DNA from: Silene conica
Lineage: Eukaryota > Streptophyta > Magnoliopsida > Caryophyllales > Caryophyllaceae
Assembly: GCA_029255685.2 (NCBI GenBank)
Contig: CM055318.2
Coordinates: 69,659,136-69,723,135 of the forward strand
DNA: 64,000 bases
Direction of reading: 5' to 3'
The position numbers were made by a program, and so were the translations under genes. The notes beneath the pieces were generated by a model, which had not been told where the DNA came from, did not search any database, and saw nothing but the letters and a program-made list of their open reading frames with translations. This document shows positions 34,960-45,590 of the stretch, one piece after another. Each line of letters opens with the position of its first letter. Within the stretch, counting starts at the first letter, position 1.

Positions 34960-35350
34960 AATTTTCATGAAAAATGCCCAGGAAATTTAGCAACTGAAAC
35001 GATGTAAATGGCGACTGAATTCAGTTGCCAAAACAGAGCAACAAAAACCAAAGCCCCTGGAAAGTCAGACACTTTGGCGACGGAAATAGGAACATTGGCG
35101 ACTGACTGGCCGTCGCCAAATTGGCGACTACCCTACTTCTGTCGCTAATTTGGCGACTACCATTTCTGTCGCCAAAATGTAAGTATGGCGACTACCAGTT
35201 CCGTCGCCAAATTTGGCGACTGACATTAGTCGCCCGATTTTTTTTGGCGACAAAAGTCAGCGACAACTTTTTGGCGACTGTTTTCCGTCGCCAATAGGTG
35301 TTTGGCGACTGATTTCAGTCGCCAATGTTTGTCGCCCGTTTCAGTTTTCG
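34960..35350. repeat. CACTA subterminal repeats (TTGGCGACT family)
   Basis: More than a dozen GGCGAC/GTCGCC words in both orientations within about 400 bp of the terminus. Confidence 0.85.
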
Positions 35351-35357
35351 TTGTAGT

Positions 35358-35798
35358 GGAAGGTTCTGTAGGGAATTAACGGTATCACTAATATACTTAT
35401 TCCAGAGCATAATCCACTTCAGTGGGCTGCTGTCAGGTCTGGGCATAGGCTGCATCAGGCCGAACATATAATTCTACACTGTTATTGAGTGCGGTGTACA
35501 GTATCTGGTGCCAGTGAAACACAAGCAAGCTGAACAATTCCTCACAACTCCGAGTAAAGTGGCTAGACAGATAGTAGATGATGTCCGAGTAAAGTGGCTA
35601 AACAAGTGATAACTTTACGAAAACTAAAAAAAGGTGTTACCTGAGTGGGAATAGGTCGAACATGTAATTGAGATGGTCCTTGATCTTGTGGTGATTGTGC
35701 AGAATTACCTTTCTTTGTTGTATGCATCTAATAAGGATATACATGTATTAATGCTTATAAATATAGGTAAACAAAAGTAAATATATATGATTTTTTAT
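35358..35798. other. Spacer / 3' flank of the MULE gene
   Basis: No frame or terminus recognised. An approximate direct repeat of a GTCCGAGTAAAGTGGCTA segment lies near 35550 and 35582. It may hold the lost 3' end of the MULE. Confidence 0.3.
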
Positions 35799-38307
35799 TC
35801 ATACATTTCCGAGTCTTTGATATCCGTTGGGATAAGTATACATCCCAATCCCTCTATTATGCATTGGTGGATTTGCGAGATGGTTGTTATGTGAAGGTGG
35901 TTGACCTTTGGTAGTCGTCTTTTTACCTGATTGTTGCGCTCTTGAACTTACTTGATTCATTTTATCTATCTTGCAACCCCTTATATTATGTCCAGCTTGA
36001 CCACAATTTGAACATGAACAAGTACTACCGACTCTAGACTTCTTAGCCTTGCTTGAATTTTCTCCAGGTCCGGGCCTCCTTATTTTTTTAGGCCTACCAG
36101 CCTTAACCTTTTTTAGTTCCGGAGCTTTTATCTGTGGTTGTACCGAAGTCGGCCATTCCTTTGCACCATTCAATGGCTCCATCAAATAATCATAAGCCTT
36201 TAGATAAGTAGACTTTCTGTAACAGTCGGCAACATACATTTCCGGTCTCTCTTTATTATGCCATATAGCCGCCACCGCATGATGGCAGGGGATGCCATTT
36301 AATTGCCAAGCATTACACGAGCAAGTCCGGTTCAACAAATCAACAACATACCGTATTTGTGTCGCCCCATCCCGAACACCAAAGGTGAAATCGCCACCAA
36401 AATAAGTATTCCAACCGCGAGCACCAATTTTAGCCTTTTCCAATTGTTCTTGAGCTCTCGGACAAATGCTAAAATTTTTTGAGGCAATGAAGTCTCTCTT
36501 TTTATGCATTCTTTCCATAATTGAATCTCTAATATCCTCAAGCATAGTAATTATAGGCTTGTGTCTTGAGTTCAAAATGTAAGCGTTGAAAACCTCACTC
36601 ATATTGTTATCTACTGCCTCACATTGAGACTGTGCAGTGTAAAATGCTCTACACCATTTTTCATAATTTCGCCTCATCAAATCAGCGGCTGCTTCGGGAG
36701 AAATCATAGCAAACTGTTCAATATTTTCTTTAAATTCATTTGGGGTTGTACTCTTTGCTACTCTCCAAAAATGCATCCTATACTCGTGTCCTCCACCAAA
36801 GACCTCCCTAAAATTCATATACACGTGTCTAGCACACACCCTTTGTTCAACTTGTGGCCAAACATCACCCACTGCCTTCAATAGACCTTTTTGTTGATCC
36901 GACATAATAGTGTAACCAGCCCCATCAAATGTCCCTTAATCTTCGGCTAGCAACGAAAGAAACCAACTCCAAGAATAGTTGGTTATTTCCATCTCCTCCC
37001 ACCGCTACCAATAGTTGTCCCCCATAAGGACCTTTTAGCCAACAACCATCAATAGAAATAAATGGTCGACAACCACTAAGAAAACCTTTCTTGAGTGCTC
37101 CAAAACAAATGTACATTCTACGGAAAACACACCCATCAAGTTGAAATTTAATCGTATTGTTCTTATCAGACTTTATTACCTCGGCTGCATAATTGTTTAG
37201 TAAAGCGTATTGTTCTTTGTATTCTCCAACAATCAAGCTTATTGCACATTTTTTAGCTCTAAAAGCCATATGCGATGACACTTTAAGCCCATAATCAGTC
37301 CAAACAGATTGAGTTATCTCTTGAAGTTTCATATAAGGATTGGATTTGAACTTCTTCAAGTATTGTGTAGCAATCCATTTATATGTCACTTTTGTAACTT
37401 TATTTTTTCTTCCACAAGAATGAACTCCATGGTATGACTTAACTTCAAAATCTCTTGTATTTTTACCAATTGAAGCCCAAATTTTCCATTCACAATTTTC
37501 ATCTTTACACTTAGCCCCCACCTTCTCTTTAACATTTTTCGTATACTTAACATCAATACCATTTTTTGCACAATAATCGACTATTTTCTCTCTAAACGCT
37601 ACAGCATTATCAAATTTTTCACCCAGACAAAAAGATGTGTCTGTCCATTTAGTGTCATCAAATTTTTTTTCCTGAGATTGACGATGTTGCTTCTTAGAAG
37701 GTAAAGCAGTCAAGTGCCCGTATTCATCTTCATCCGATGACTCTAGAGGACTATCCATGTCAGACCCATTCTCATAATCACTTTCCATCTCGCATATTAA
37801 ATTATCTCTTTTGAGTTGTTTTCCCAACTTATCAAGTTCTTCCTGTAATTCATTCTCTAATGTTATAGCCTCCCCATGTTTAGTTCTAGCATCGACAACC
37901 TCCTCATCATCCACATCAGTGCCATTCTCGTCATAATCGATGTTGTTCAATTGTTGCCTGGTCAATAATTCTGTAAAAGATATATTCCCTTCCAATTCAC
38001 TCAAACCAATATCGTTCTCATGCTCAGTGTACATATGCACAACTTTCCCATCACACAAATACTTTATGATTGGTTCAAAACTATCATCATTATACACGAA
38101 TTTAACCGTATCTTTCAGAGGGTCTAAATAATGAACCTTAATGATATTTTTATACCCTAACTGACTTATCAAATCCCTTAAATAAGAAGCACTTACTTTT
38201 ACTGGCAAACTGTTATATATTGTAAGCTTCCCTCCCTCATAGCTAAGTTGCGGTTGCGACAGCCAATAGCCTCCGTGATGAATAAGGATGCTTCCAATTT
38301 CACCCAT
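35799..38307 (-). pseudogene. MuDR-type transposase (MULE), broken
   Basis: The N-terminal part (36925-38307, ATG then GEIGSILIHHGGYWLSQ) has the plant MULE N-domain, an acidic linker, the DNA-binding MuDR region, then FISIDGCWLKGPYGGQLLVA with the first catalytic Asp. The second part (35799-36905) has MSDQQKGLL with the next Asp, ARHVYMNF, a SWIM finger CSCNAWQLNGIPCHHA and a zinc knuckle CSNCGQAGHNIRGC. At 36930-36965 the two halves are separated by a deletion that removes the usual AWAVVEGEN segment (with its catalytic Glu) and by an in-frame TAA. No long inverted repeats could be paired. Inactive on these grounds. Confidence 0.88.
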
Positions 38308-38349
38308 AATTTATGAATATGAACATGTGAAAGGAGATTAGTATACATT

Positions 38350-38634
38350 AATAAGGATGCTGGTGCAATTTATACTCTATGGATGGAACGAAATCGAAGA
38401 ATATTTGCAGGAGCTGCAAGAACTGTCACTCAATTGCTCTTTTCTCTTAAGTTCACTATTAGTGCTTTCCTTTTAAATGGTAATTTTCCTAGACTAGATT
38501 ATAGAATTACGAATGCTTTGTAAAGTTTTTAGCCTTTCTTCTTGCAAAAAAATTTAGTAAATATCTATGAACAACCAAGCCAACAACAACAACAGCGTTC
38601 AAAATTGACTAATTATCACAATTCATCCAAAATT
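38350..38634 (+). mobile_element. 5'-truncated LINE stub
   Basis: A 285-bp insertion between 14-bp direct repeats GATTAGTATACATT (38336-38349 and 38635-38648). It encodes YTLWMERNRRIFAGAARTVT, the end of a LINE ORF2, then a stop and an AAC-rich tail. It lies just upstream of the MULE start codon. Confidence 0.75.
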
Positions 38635-38648
38635 GATTAGTATACATT

Positions 38649-39060
38649 TGTATATTTGATTATTAAAGCATATATAATTATTGTTATACATAAAAGAATG
38701 TTACTTAAGAAAATATAAAGAAATTTAAAGAAACACCCATCCTAAGAACTCCATATAAAATAAGTTAGTATCACTTACTTATTGTTTCTGCAGGGACGAT
38801 AATTTTTCTAGGACGGGACGATAATTTTTCTAGGACGATAATTTTTCTAGGATTTGATTCTATTTGTGGGATGCCATGATTTTTGAGTTTGGAGGAGAGA
38901 GTTTTGTGTAAAATTATATCATAGGTTTGATTTAACGGCAAACATAACGGTGTTACAAGAGAGTCCTCTAACTGTACAATTAATAGTTGAGTCCCTTATG
39001 TTACCTATTATTCTAATTTAAATTATTACATTTTTATAATGGGTAACAAAACGACCTCTA
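38649..39060. other. Spacer with a short tandem repeat
   Basis: At 38793-38851 an ACGATAATTTTTCTAGGA unit of about 20 bp occurs three times. The stretch 38960-39000 (GTGTTACAAGAGAGTCC...) could be a MULE terminus but has no visible partner. Confidence 0.45.
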
Positions 39061-39341
39061 TTAAAACAAAATTAAAGTTGCATAACAAATCAGGGAGATA
39101 TATAAATAGAATACGGAGTAGTAAAAACGCAACATATTATTATTGGGTATAAAAGTTTGGACAAAAACTATATTGACATGCTTCATGCAATCATGAACTT
39201 TATTCTTTCTATCTAAAATCAATCTAAAAATCTTATGTTGTCCTTATTATTCTCCTAAACTAATCAACTATCCATAATTATAACTATAACTATTAACATC
39301 TCGTCTAAACACAATAATTACTACTGTAATTAATTGTATAA

Positions 39342-39929
39342 TTAACTCGATGGCGATGGAGCAGAAGCGGAACAATGGTGGGTAATGATGCCCTCCAAAA
39401 CAGGAAGAGGGTGCTTAACCAGTGGTTGGCAAGCATCTTCAATCTTCTCGAGAGCACCGCAACACTGCGACCCAAGTTTAACATTACGTGTCATAATATA
39501 GTGATGAAGATTGTGTAAACAAGCTCCCATCTTTTTGTCGTGGACCGCCATGAAGCACTCCCTCTGTTCTTTGGTAGGCATATGGTGGGGATGATGATAT
39601 GGGAATTTAAGGTGTGGGTAGAATGGGAATTTCAAAAGTGCGTCTAAGTCCTCCAAGTTGTCAGAGTCACCGGTGCTGGTGCTGGTGCTGGGGGAGGTTG
39701 GTGGTTGAGCGGCGTAAGGGAATGGGAAACCGGGAAAGTGAAAGTGTGGGTGAAAGTGAGGGTGTGGGAACGGGAAACGGTGATGTTCGTGTAGGAATGG
39801 ATGTGGGTGGAACCATGGATGCATAAATATTGCTTCTGGGTCAGTTTCGGATTTGGTTTGTTGTTGAACTTGGGCATTGGCGGCAATGGCCAAAAAGACA
39901 ACCAGAAAAGAGATTGCAAAAACCTTCAT
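39342..39929 (-). CDS. Secreted prolamin-like six-cysteine protein, copy 1
   Basis: 195 codons, intronless. Residues 1-19 (MKVFAISFLVVFLAIAANA) form a signal peptide. Residues about 35-75 are a His/Pro/Phe-rich segment of HPHF-type repeats. Residues about 120-190 hold six cysteines in the pattern C...C...CC...C...C (ECFMAV, GACLHNL, QCCGAL, DACQPL, HHCSAS), matching the plant Prolamin_like (DUF1278/ECA1-type) domain. Relatives are secreted peptides often expressed in reproductive tissue, so secretion is likely and the partner unknown. The His-rich part might bind metal (inference). The minus strand has a TATATAAAC box about 105 bp upstream of the ATG. No disabling change is visible. Copy 2 at 60233-60781 differs at only 4 positions over the last 75 residues but has a shorter His-rich part. 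Confidence 0.9.
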   Translation of the reverse strand: MKVFAISFLVVFLAIAANAQVQQQTKSETDPEAIFMHPWFHPHPFLHEHHRFPFPHPHFHPHFHFPGFPFPYAAQPPTSPSTSTSTGDSDNLEDLDALLKFPFYPHLKFPYHHPHHMPTKEQRECFMAVHDKKMGACLHNLHHYIMTRNVKLGSQCCGALEKIEDACQPLVKHPLPVLEGIITHHCSASAPSPSS

Positions 39930-40032
39930 TGTGGTGAATTGTAATCTTAGCTTCTTGTTGGGGAATTGTTAGTGTCTTGAGAGAGAGAATTGAGAGGTGA
40001 ATTGTGAGATATGTGAATGGAATTGAAGGGGG

Positions 40033-40041
40033 TTTATATAG
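40033..40041 (-). promoter_or_regulatory. TATA box of prolamin-like copy 1
   Basis: The minus strand reads CTATATAAAC about 105 bp upstream of the start codon. The same box sits at the equivalent place before copy 2. Confidence 0.7.
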
Positions 40042-40510
40042 TATTTGCAATTTTACATGGCGTACGTGTTTCATATGAAGTCAAATAGTAGTAGTAATAA
40101 TTTAATAATTTAAATAAACAAAGAATTAAAGATTAGCACTATTGAATTATTAGTGATAAGGTAGTAGATTAATTAATTTACAGTAGCTAGGACAACGTGA
40201 TTGAGTTTGATTTAGAATTAAGATTGAAGGTAATTAAGGCCGGTCGTATTTTTTAATTAGAGATCGTATGTGAGTACAATTGTGATCAAGTTCCAAAGCA
40301 TTCACGGATCACAGATAATCAACCACATTTTTAAAGAGTTTAAACAGAAGTGAAAGATCGATGCATGTCGTAAATAAATAATCAACCACATTTTTAAAGA
40401 GTTTAAGCATAAGTGAAAGATCGCTTCATGTATGTATATAGGAGTAAAATGACTTACTTTTAAGAATCGTGTCATGATATTCTTGATATTCTATGTCATG
40501 AAAGAGTAAA
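40042..40510. other. Upstream region of prolamin-like copy 1
   Basis: Holds an imperfect duplication of an ATAATCAACCACATTTTTAAAGAGTTTAA segment (near 40316 and 40378) before the Helitron copy B end. No other feature recognised. Confidence 0.4.
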
Positions 40511-41269
40511 TTAGGTTTAAACCTGTGAAATTCACGGGTTTGTTCTTTATAATTTTAAATAAATGTAGTTATTAATAGTTATAGCAAGGATATATTGATT
40601 TACGGAGTAATTAATTTCGAATTATTAAACATACATAATCTATTATATAATGTCGTGTCCATAATTGAAAAATTTAAAGTGTATTTATGTGATCACAAAT
40701 TCTCATTTATGACGGTCAAATAATATCCACTTTAATAGATAAAAACAAACCATTTGTTATTCCCCAGGCGCTTTTATTTTTGTTTTATCTTCTCAAGTGT
40801 GATACTTGACCCGTCGTAAACTTGTGACGGATAAATCCCGTCACAAGAGAGACTTATTGGTATGTGATTGCGGATAAAAAGAATAGGATTAGTTTAGTAA
40901 AATGGCCAAAACATTGCCCTCCAAGCCAAAATTGAAAAAACAAACTCAGGTAAATAAATTTTGATCTAATTCTAAAGTGTATTATGTACACAAATTAGAT
41001 GTCTCTCAAATGTCTCTCCCACAATTTAATTCTAATTCTATTATATACTAGTACATGTGAATATGCGATGCATATGTCCGCCTTAGACCAAATGGATATC
41101 GGTTGCAGGATAGAAGCTTCTGTTAGCGGCGGTGTCGCGGACCATGTCAACATTGTTGCTAGCTTCCTATATATGTATATCGGCGGTAACCAATCACATT
41201 TACTCCGATAAATCTCAATCAACACCACAATAGAGATGACTTTTTTTTTTGAAATCCCCCGGATCGGGA

Positions 41270-42313
41270 TTAATTCATTCCAATCAAATCAACGACAACA
41301 AGGTCCTTAACATATTGAGGTAAATCCTCAATCTGCCAATTACGCCTACTAGCCTGAGCCGAACACAAGTGAGCGATCTCATGCGCTACCGAATTACAGT
41401 TTCTACTAACAAAAGACCAATCAACTGAAACGAACTCAAGACACAACGAAAAAATATCCTCAAGAATCAAATAAAACTCACTACGACCTGATGCCCTATT
41501 AGCGAGAGCATCCACTAAACTTTTGCAATCACTTTCGATCACAATCCTATCACATCCAGCTTGTTGAGCCTTCTTCATTCCGAGTAACACCGCTTCAGCT
41601 TCCGTCATCCGAACATCCATTACATGTCTCTGATATTCACCTACTGCCCAGAGAACCTCCCCTGTGCTGCTCCGACAAATCGCACCCACTCCAGTGCCCC
41701 ACCCTTCTTTGACTCCCGCGTCGACGTTAATCTTTGTGTAGCCCGTCATGGGTTTCGTCCATCCTTGTCGTACATCCTGACCTCCCCCAGTCCCTCCCGC
41801 GCTCTCCTCTACTTCCCGCAGTTCTTTCAAAGCATCCTCAACCCGCCCCTGCACTCTCGATATATCCATACTCCGCTTTTCGAAAATCCATTTATTTCGT
41901 TCCTCCCACAGCGCCCAGCACCCTGTCATGAAACTCTCCCTATCTCCTTCCTCAATCTCCCTGAACACATCCTCAATCCAATCTCTAGCCCGCTCATAGC
42001 CATCGACTCTTCGCACATTCAAACCCATCCGCTCCCACAGTCCCCTCGCTACCTCACAACCTCGCGCAAAGTGTAAGCATGTTTCAGCATCACAATTACA
42101 CATTGGGCAGGAGGTTTCCATAGTCTGAATCCGCGCTGCCAGATTTCCTTTCGTCGCAATTGCTTCATTACATAAAGACCACACAAACATTCTGACTCGG
42201 GGAAGGACCTTAGCTGTCCAGATTTTCTTCCATAAAGCTTTATCGTTATTCAAATTCGAAGAGCTTGTCTCCATCCTTGCACCATTCGCTAGAGCCTTGT
42301 ACGCTGTTTTCAC
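41270..42313 (-). pseudogene. LINE ORF2: zf-RVT and RNase H
   Basis: Begins right after a TAA that replaces a residue of the conserved DGxYSVKTAYKAL motif, so it continues the upstream ORF2 in frame. The zf-RVT region (WKKIWTAKVLPRVRMFVWSL; CPMCNCDAETCLHFARGC) is followed by RNase H with INVDAGVKEGWGTGVGAI, TEAEAVLLGMKKAQ, VIESDCKSLV and NCNSVAHEIAHLC. The plant RNase H degrades RNA in hybrids during target-primed reverse transcription. The stop codon at the N-terminal edge is the only disabling change seen here. Confidence 0.88.
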
Positions 42314-42316
42314 CGA

Positions 42317-43141
42317 TTAATCCCCGTCCCGCTCTAAATCCCACGTCCATGAGTCCTCTGGTTTTGATTTACTAATACGAATTCCGAGAATCCGCTCTTG
42401 CTCAAAAGATAGAAACAACTGCTGCACTTTCTGTAAGTCCCACGCCTCCCCTGTTTCATCCCATAAATCTGCCACCATCATATTCACGCCCGCATCATTT
42501 CTCGGTGAAAGAATTCTTCGTGATTGAGTGTTCGGAATCCAAGGGTCCAGCCAGACTCGCGTAGAGCTCCCATTACCAATCCTTCGTCTCGCACCCATCA
42601 TCACGACCTCCCTAGCTTCCAGAATACCTCTCCAAGTATAACTTGGATTTGAGCCCAGTGTTGCATTCATAAATCCATCAGGAAAATACTTGCCTCCTAA
42701 AACCCGAACCATAAGACTCGAGTTATTAGTCATACACCGCCATGCTTGCTTTCCCAAGAGAGCCTTGTTAAATAATTGGAAATCACGAAAGCCTAGCCCC
42801 CCTTGGTCTTTCGGTTTACATAGCTTCGACCACGCCATCCATGGGATTTTGCCTTTCCCATTTGTCGCCCCCCACCAGAATCGAGAGACCATTGAGCGGA
42901 GTTCGTCACAGAAATTAGCCGGCAATTTGAAGACACTCATGGCATATGTCGGGATCGATTGGGCAACCGCCTTTATCAAAACTTCCCGACCCGCCTTCGA
43001 AAAAAGCTGGCCTCTCCATCCCTGCAACTTTCTGCTCAATGTTTCTCTGATAACATTCGCCAGAGGACCCTTAGAGTGACCGAGAATAGTTGGCAAGCCC
43101 AAGTATCGTTCCTGTACATCCACCATTTGAACCCCAGACAC
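42317..43141 (-). pseudogene. LINE ORF2: connector between RT and zf-RVT
   Basis: 274 codons from YLGLPTILGHSKGPL through IPTYAMSVFKLPANFCDELR to LDPWIPNTQSRRILSPRND, the segment downstream of the RT palm in plant LINEs. It overlaps the RT frame at 43036-43141, with a frameshift near 43125. Confidence 0.85.
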
Positions 43142-43800
43142 TCCGCGACCGCATTCTTATCCCTCAGTCGTGTGCCTCTGCTAAATGAAACAGTTGTCTT
43201 ATCAAAATTGATAAGTTGCCCCGACGCCTCCTCATAATTTTTCAATAATTGTTTCAGATGATTAGCTTCCTGTACCGATGCTCTAGCGAAAAAAATGCTA
43301 TCGTCTGCAAAAAACAAATGAGAAACACATGGCGCCATTGGAGCTATTTTTATCCCATGAATCGTGTTCCTTTCCACAGCCCTTCGAACTAGACTCGAGA
43401 GGACCTCCGCGCATAAAATAAATAGATAGGGAGATAAGGGGTCCCCTTGTCGTAATCCACGTTTTGGTCGAAACACAGACGATGGTTTCCCATTAATTAA
43501 GACCGCGAAGCTTACCGAAGATACACAGTGCATAATTCTGTTCAGCCACGCTGTATCAAAACCCATACGTAGTAACACACATTCAAGAAAAGACCACTCC
43601 ACTCTATCATAGGCTTTGGACATATCAAGTTTGAGCGCCATGTGACCGTTCTTATTTCTCGAGCTCTTCATATAATGAAATAATTCGAACGCAACCAGAA
43701 TGTTATCAGTTATAAGCCGACCTGGAGTAAACGCACTTTGGTTCTCGGACACAATATCACCAAGAAAAGTTTTGAGATGGTTCGCTAGTACCTTCGACAC
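43036..43800 (-). pseudogene. LINE ORF2: reverse transcriptase core (downstream of the CACTA insertion)
   Basis: Contains FTPGRLITDNILVAFE, MALKLDMSKAYDRVEW, GLRQGDPLSPYLFILCAE and the catalytic FFADDS motif. It starts immediately beyond the CACTA left end: the bases between 43800 and 43840 encode RPINLCNVIYKLV in the same frame, which joins to the N-terminal RT at 46773. Confidence 0.92.
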
Positions 43801-44689
43801 CAGCTTATATATAACGTTGCATAGATTGATCGGACGAAAACACTACTACGGAAACGGATTATTGCGACGCTTTTGAAGCCCATATTGCGACGCTAAATAG
43901 CGTCGGCAAGAGTTATACCGACGCTTTTATATGCGCCGCATTTGCCTATGCCGCTATCCCCTAATACGACGCTATTTTATTGCGTCGGTAAAGCTATAAT
44001 ATAGCGCCGCGAAAATTGACGCGCTATTTTTGTGCTATAGCAGTGTTTGGAACGCGCCGCTAAAGAACATCCGACGCTTTCAAAGCGCCTTATATAATAC
44101 TACGATTATCATGTATTATGTTCAGGCGTTTTTTTGCACCGCTTTTGTAGTACAATCGACAATATTATTTATTACACACGCGATTCCTACTATATTACTT
44201 TCGAACAAACATATTTCTTGCCACAATCGGAATTACGCACACAATATTTCTAGAAACAAACATATTTTAGCATTAAACAACTTTAATGTCAAATACATGT
44301 CGGAACCCCATAAGAATAAATGTATCTGAAATAAAAAATACTTCAAAAATAATATCCAACTATTCGAAACAAATTTAGTTCTCTATTATTCGCAGTATTT
44401 GCGGCATCTTAGAAATACATATCTTCAGTGCCTGTTAAGCAATCCTTGTGATGAAGCTTCGGCTTGGTGAAACAAAAAGTAGCTTGAACATAGGATTACT
44501 GAAAATTCAAGTAAAAACAATGTAAGTCGTTGATGAGATTTTCTATATTACTTAATATCATATCAAATTTATCGAACACCAAATACATCCTCATAAATTA
44601 AAAGTTGAGATATTACCATTATTGACAAAAGAAGCGACAAAACACTTAAAAGCATGATAAAATAGTCAACTGTATACAACATCTTCCAA

Positions 44690-44815
44690 TTTCACAGCAA
44701 CAGAATCCTCGACATATTGACACATGAAGTTGTGATGCTTGGCATTTGGGTTCCCAGGCCAACAGTCCTTTTGTATATAGATGACACTCGATCCTTTAGG
44801 AACTTGTAATAGTTG
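44690..44815 (-). pseudogene. Unidentified captured exon-like segment
   Basis: The minus strand reads VPKGSSVIYIQKDCWPGNPN, followed by AKHHNFMCQYVEDSVAVKLE. It has protein-like composition and no stop for about 50 codons, then a stop at the end. Not part of the PECT1 reading I know, so a second donor gene is likely. I do not recognise the family. Confidence 0.4.
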
Positions 44816-44971
44816 AACAACTAGTAATGTGAGGGGAACTCAATCCATGATATGAAGAATTAACTCGAGTTAATATGCACGTATGAATTAAAGGAACAAG
44901 CCATAGTTAAGCACAATTATCATGTCGTCTCAAAAATAGATGACAGAAAGGTAGAAAAAAAGGTACCATAC

Positions 44972-45043
44972 CTCCACATGGCCTGCGTGGAATAGATCAA
45001 AAGCACCATCAACATAAATAACTCGTGAATCCGGTTTGGGAGC
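44972..45043 (-). pseudogene. PECT1: Captured PECT1 exon (catalytic N-terminal motif of the second half)
   Basis: A 72-bp exon with consensus borders (ATGCAG acceptor, GTATGG donor) encodes APKPDSRVIYVDGAFDLFHA followed by GHVE. This matches plant CTP:phosphoethanolamine cytidylyltransferase, the CDP-ethanolamine step of phosphatidylethanolamine synthesis, including the HxGH nucleotide-binding motif. It lies downstream of the exon at 45418-45590 in the native gene order. An intact-looking exon in a non-functional copy. Confidence 0.85.
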
Positions 45044-45417
45044 CTGCATAATGAAGCCATTACAATGGAAAGAGTAATCACAAAGCACATGATGCACGAG
45101 TACGTGTTTCATAGGAGCAATTAGCTAGTTGAACGTGTAGTAAAACCAATTGGCTCCAATATTATATATACCTGTAGATTTACATGAAGCTGAAAATTGC
45201 TAAACGCCGCAAATATTTTGTCTGCCCAATGTGTAGAACTGGAAGTTATTTTTTACGTATTCATAAATGCACAAAAATGATACCTTTCATAAATCCCTAT
45301 GCAGTGAAGGACTAAATATTACACAAGGGAGAATTTATATCTACAAGGCATAGAATGTTTAAAATAGGCATAAATTGCTTACTACGTGTCAATTGCATTA
45401 CCTTTATATTTGAGAAC

Positions 45418-45590
45418 TGAACAATTCTACGAGACGTAGGAAGAAACTGTGAGATTCGAGTCTCACCAGCTACTACGCCATCTTGGAATTTTGGCTATGA
45501 CCATGGCTGAACTTTCTCTAGAGGGATAAATGATTAGACTTTCAGTAAGTGATCTTTCTCTGACACAAATAAAGGAGCATACGGCATGTA
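45418..45590 (-). pseudogene. PECT1: Captured PECT1 exon (linker region)
   Basis: Reads, with several one-base slips, CVRERSLTES, KFSHGHSQNSK, FQDGVVAGETRISQ and FLPTSRRIVQFSN. This is the linker between the two cytidylyltransferase domains of plant PECT1, directly upstream of the exon at 44972-45043 in native order. The frame slips show it is no longer coding. Confidence 0.75.

Larger units (their letters stand above)
34085..35357 (+). mobile_element. 3' end of a CACTA transposon
   Basis: The right terminus reads CACTACAACGAAAACTGAAA on the reverse complement. Before it, 34960-35350 holds many TTGGCGACT/AGTCGCCAA motifs (subterminal array), and a Transposase_24-type gene end lies further left. 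The left terminus was not found, so the element is truncated or displaced by other insertions. Confidence 0.8.

Noticed and set aside
34085-38307. One composite element joining the CACTA end and the MULE
   Set aside because: The CACTA right terminus at 35357 closes that element, the MULE reads on the other strand beyond it, and I see no shared outer ends.
39614-39826. Plus-strand frame opposite prolamin-like copy 1
   Set aside because: Antisense shadow; the minus frame has signal peptide, cysteine pattern and TATA box.
41624-42076. Long plus-strand frames opposite the LINE ORF2
   Set aside because: Antisense shadow of the RNase H and zf-RVT coding strand, with low-complexity Ser/Pro composition.
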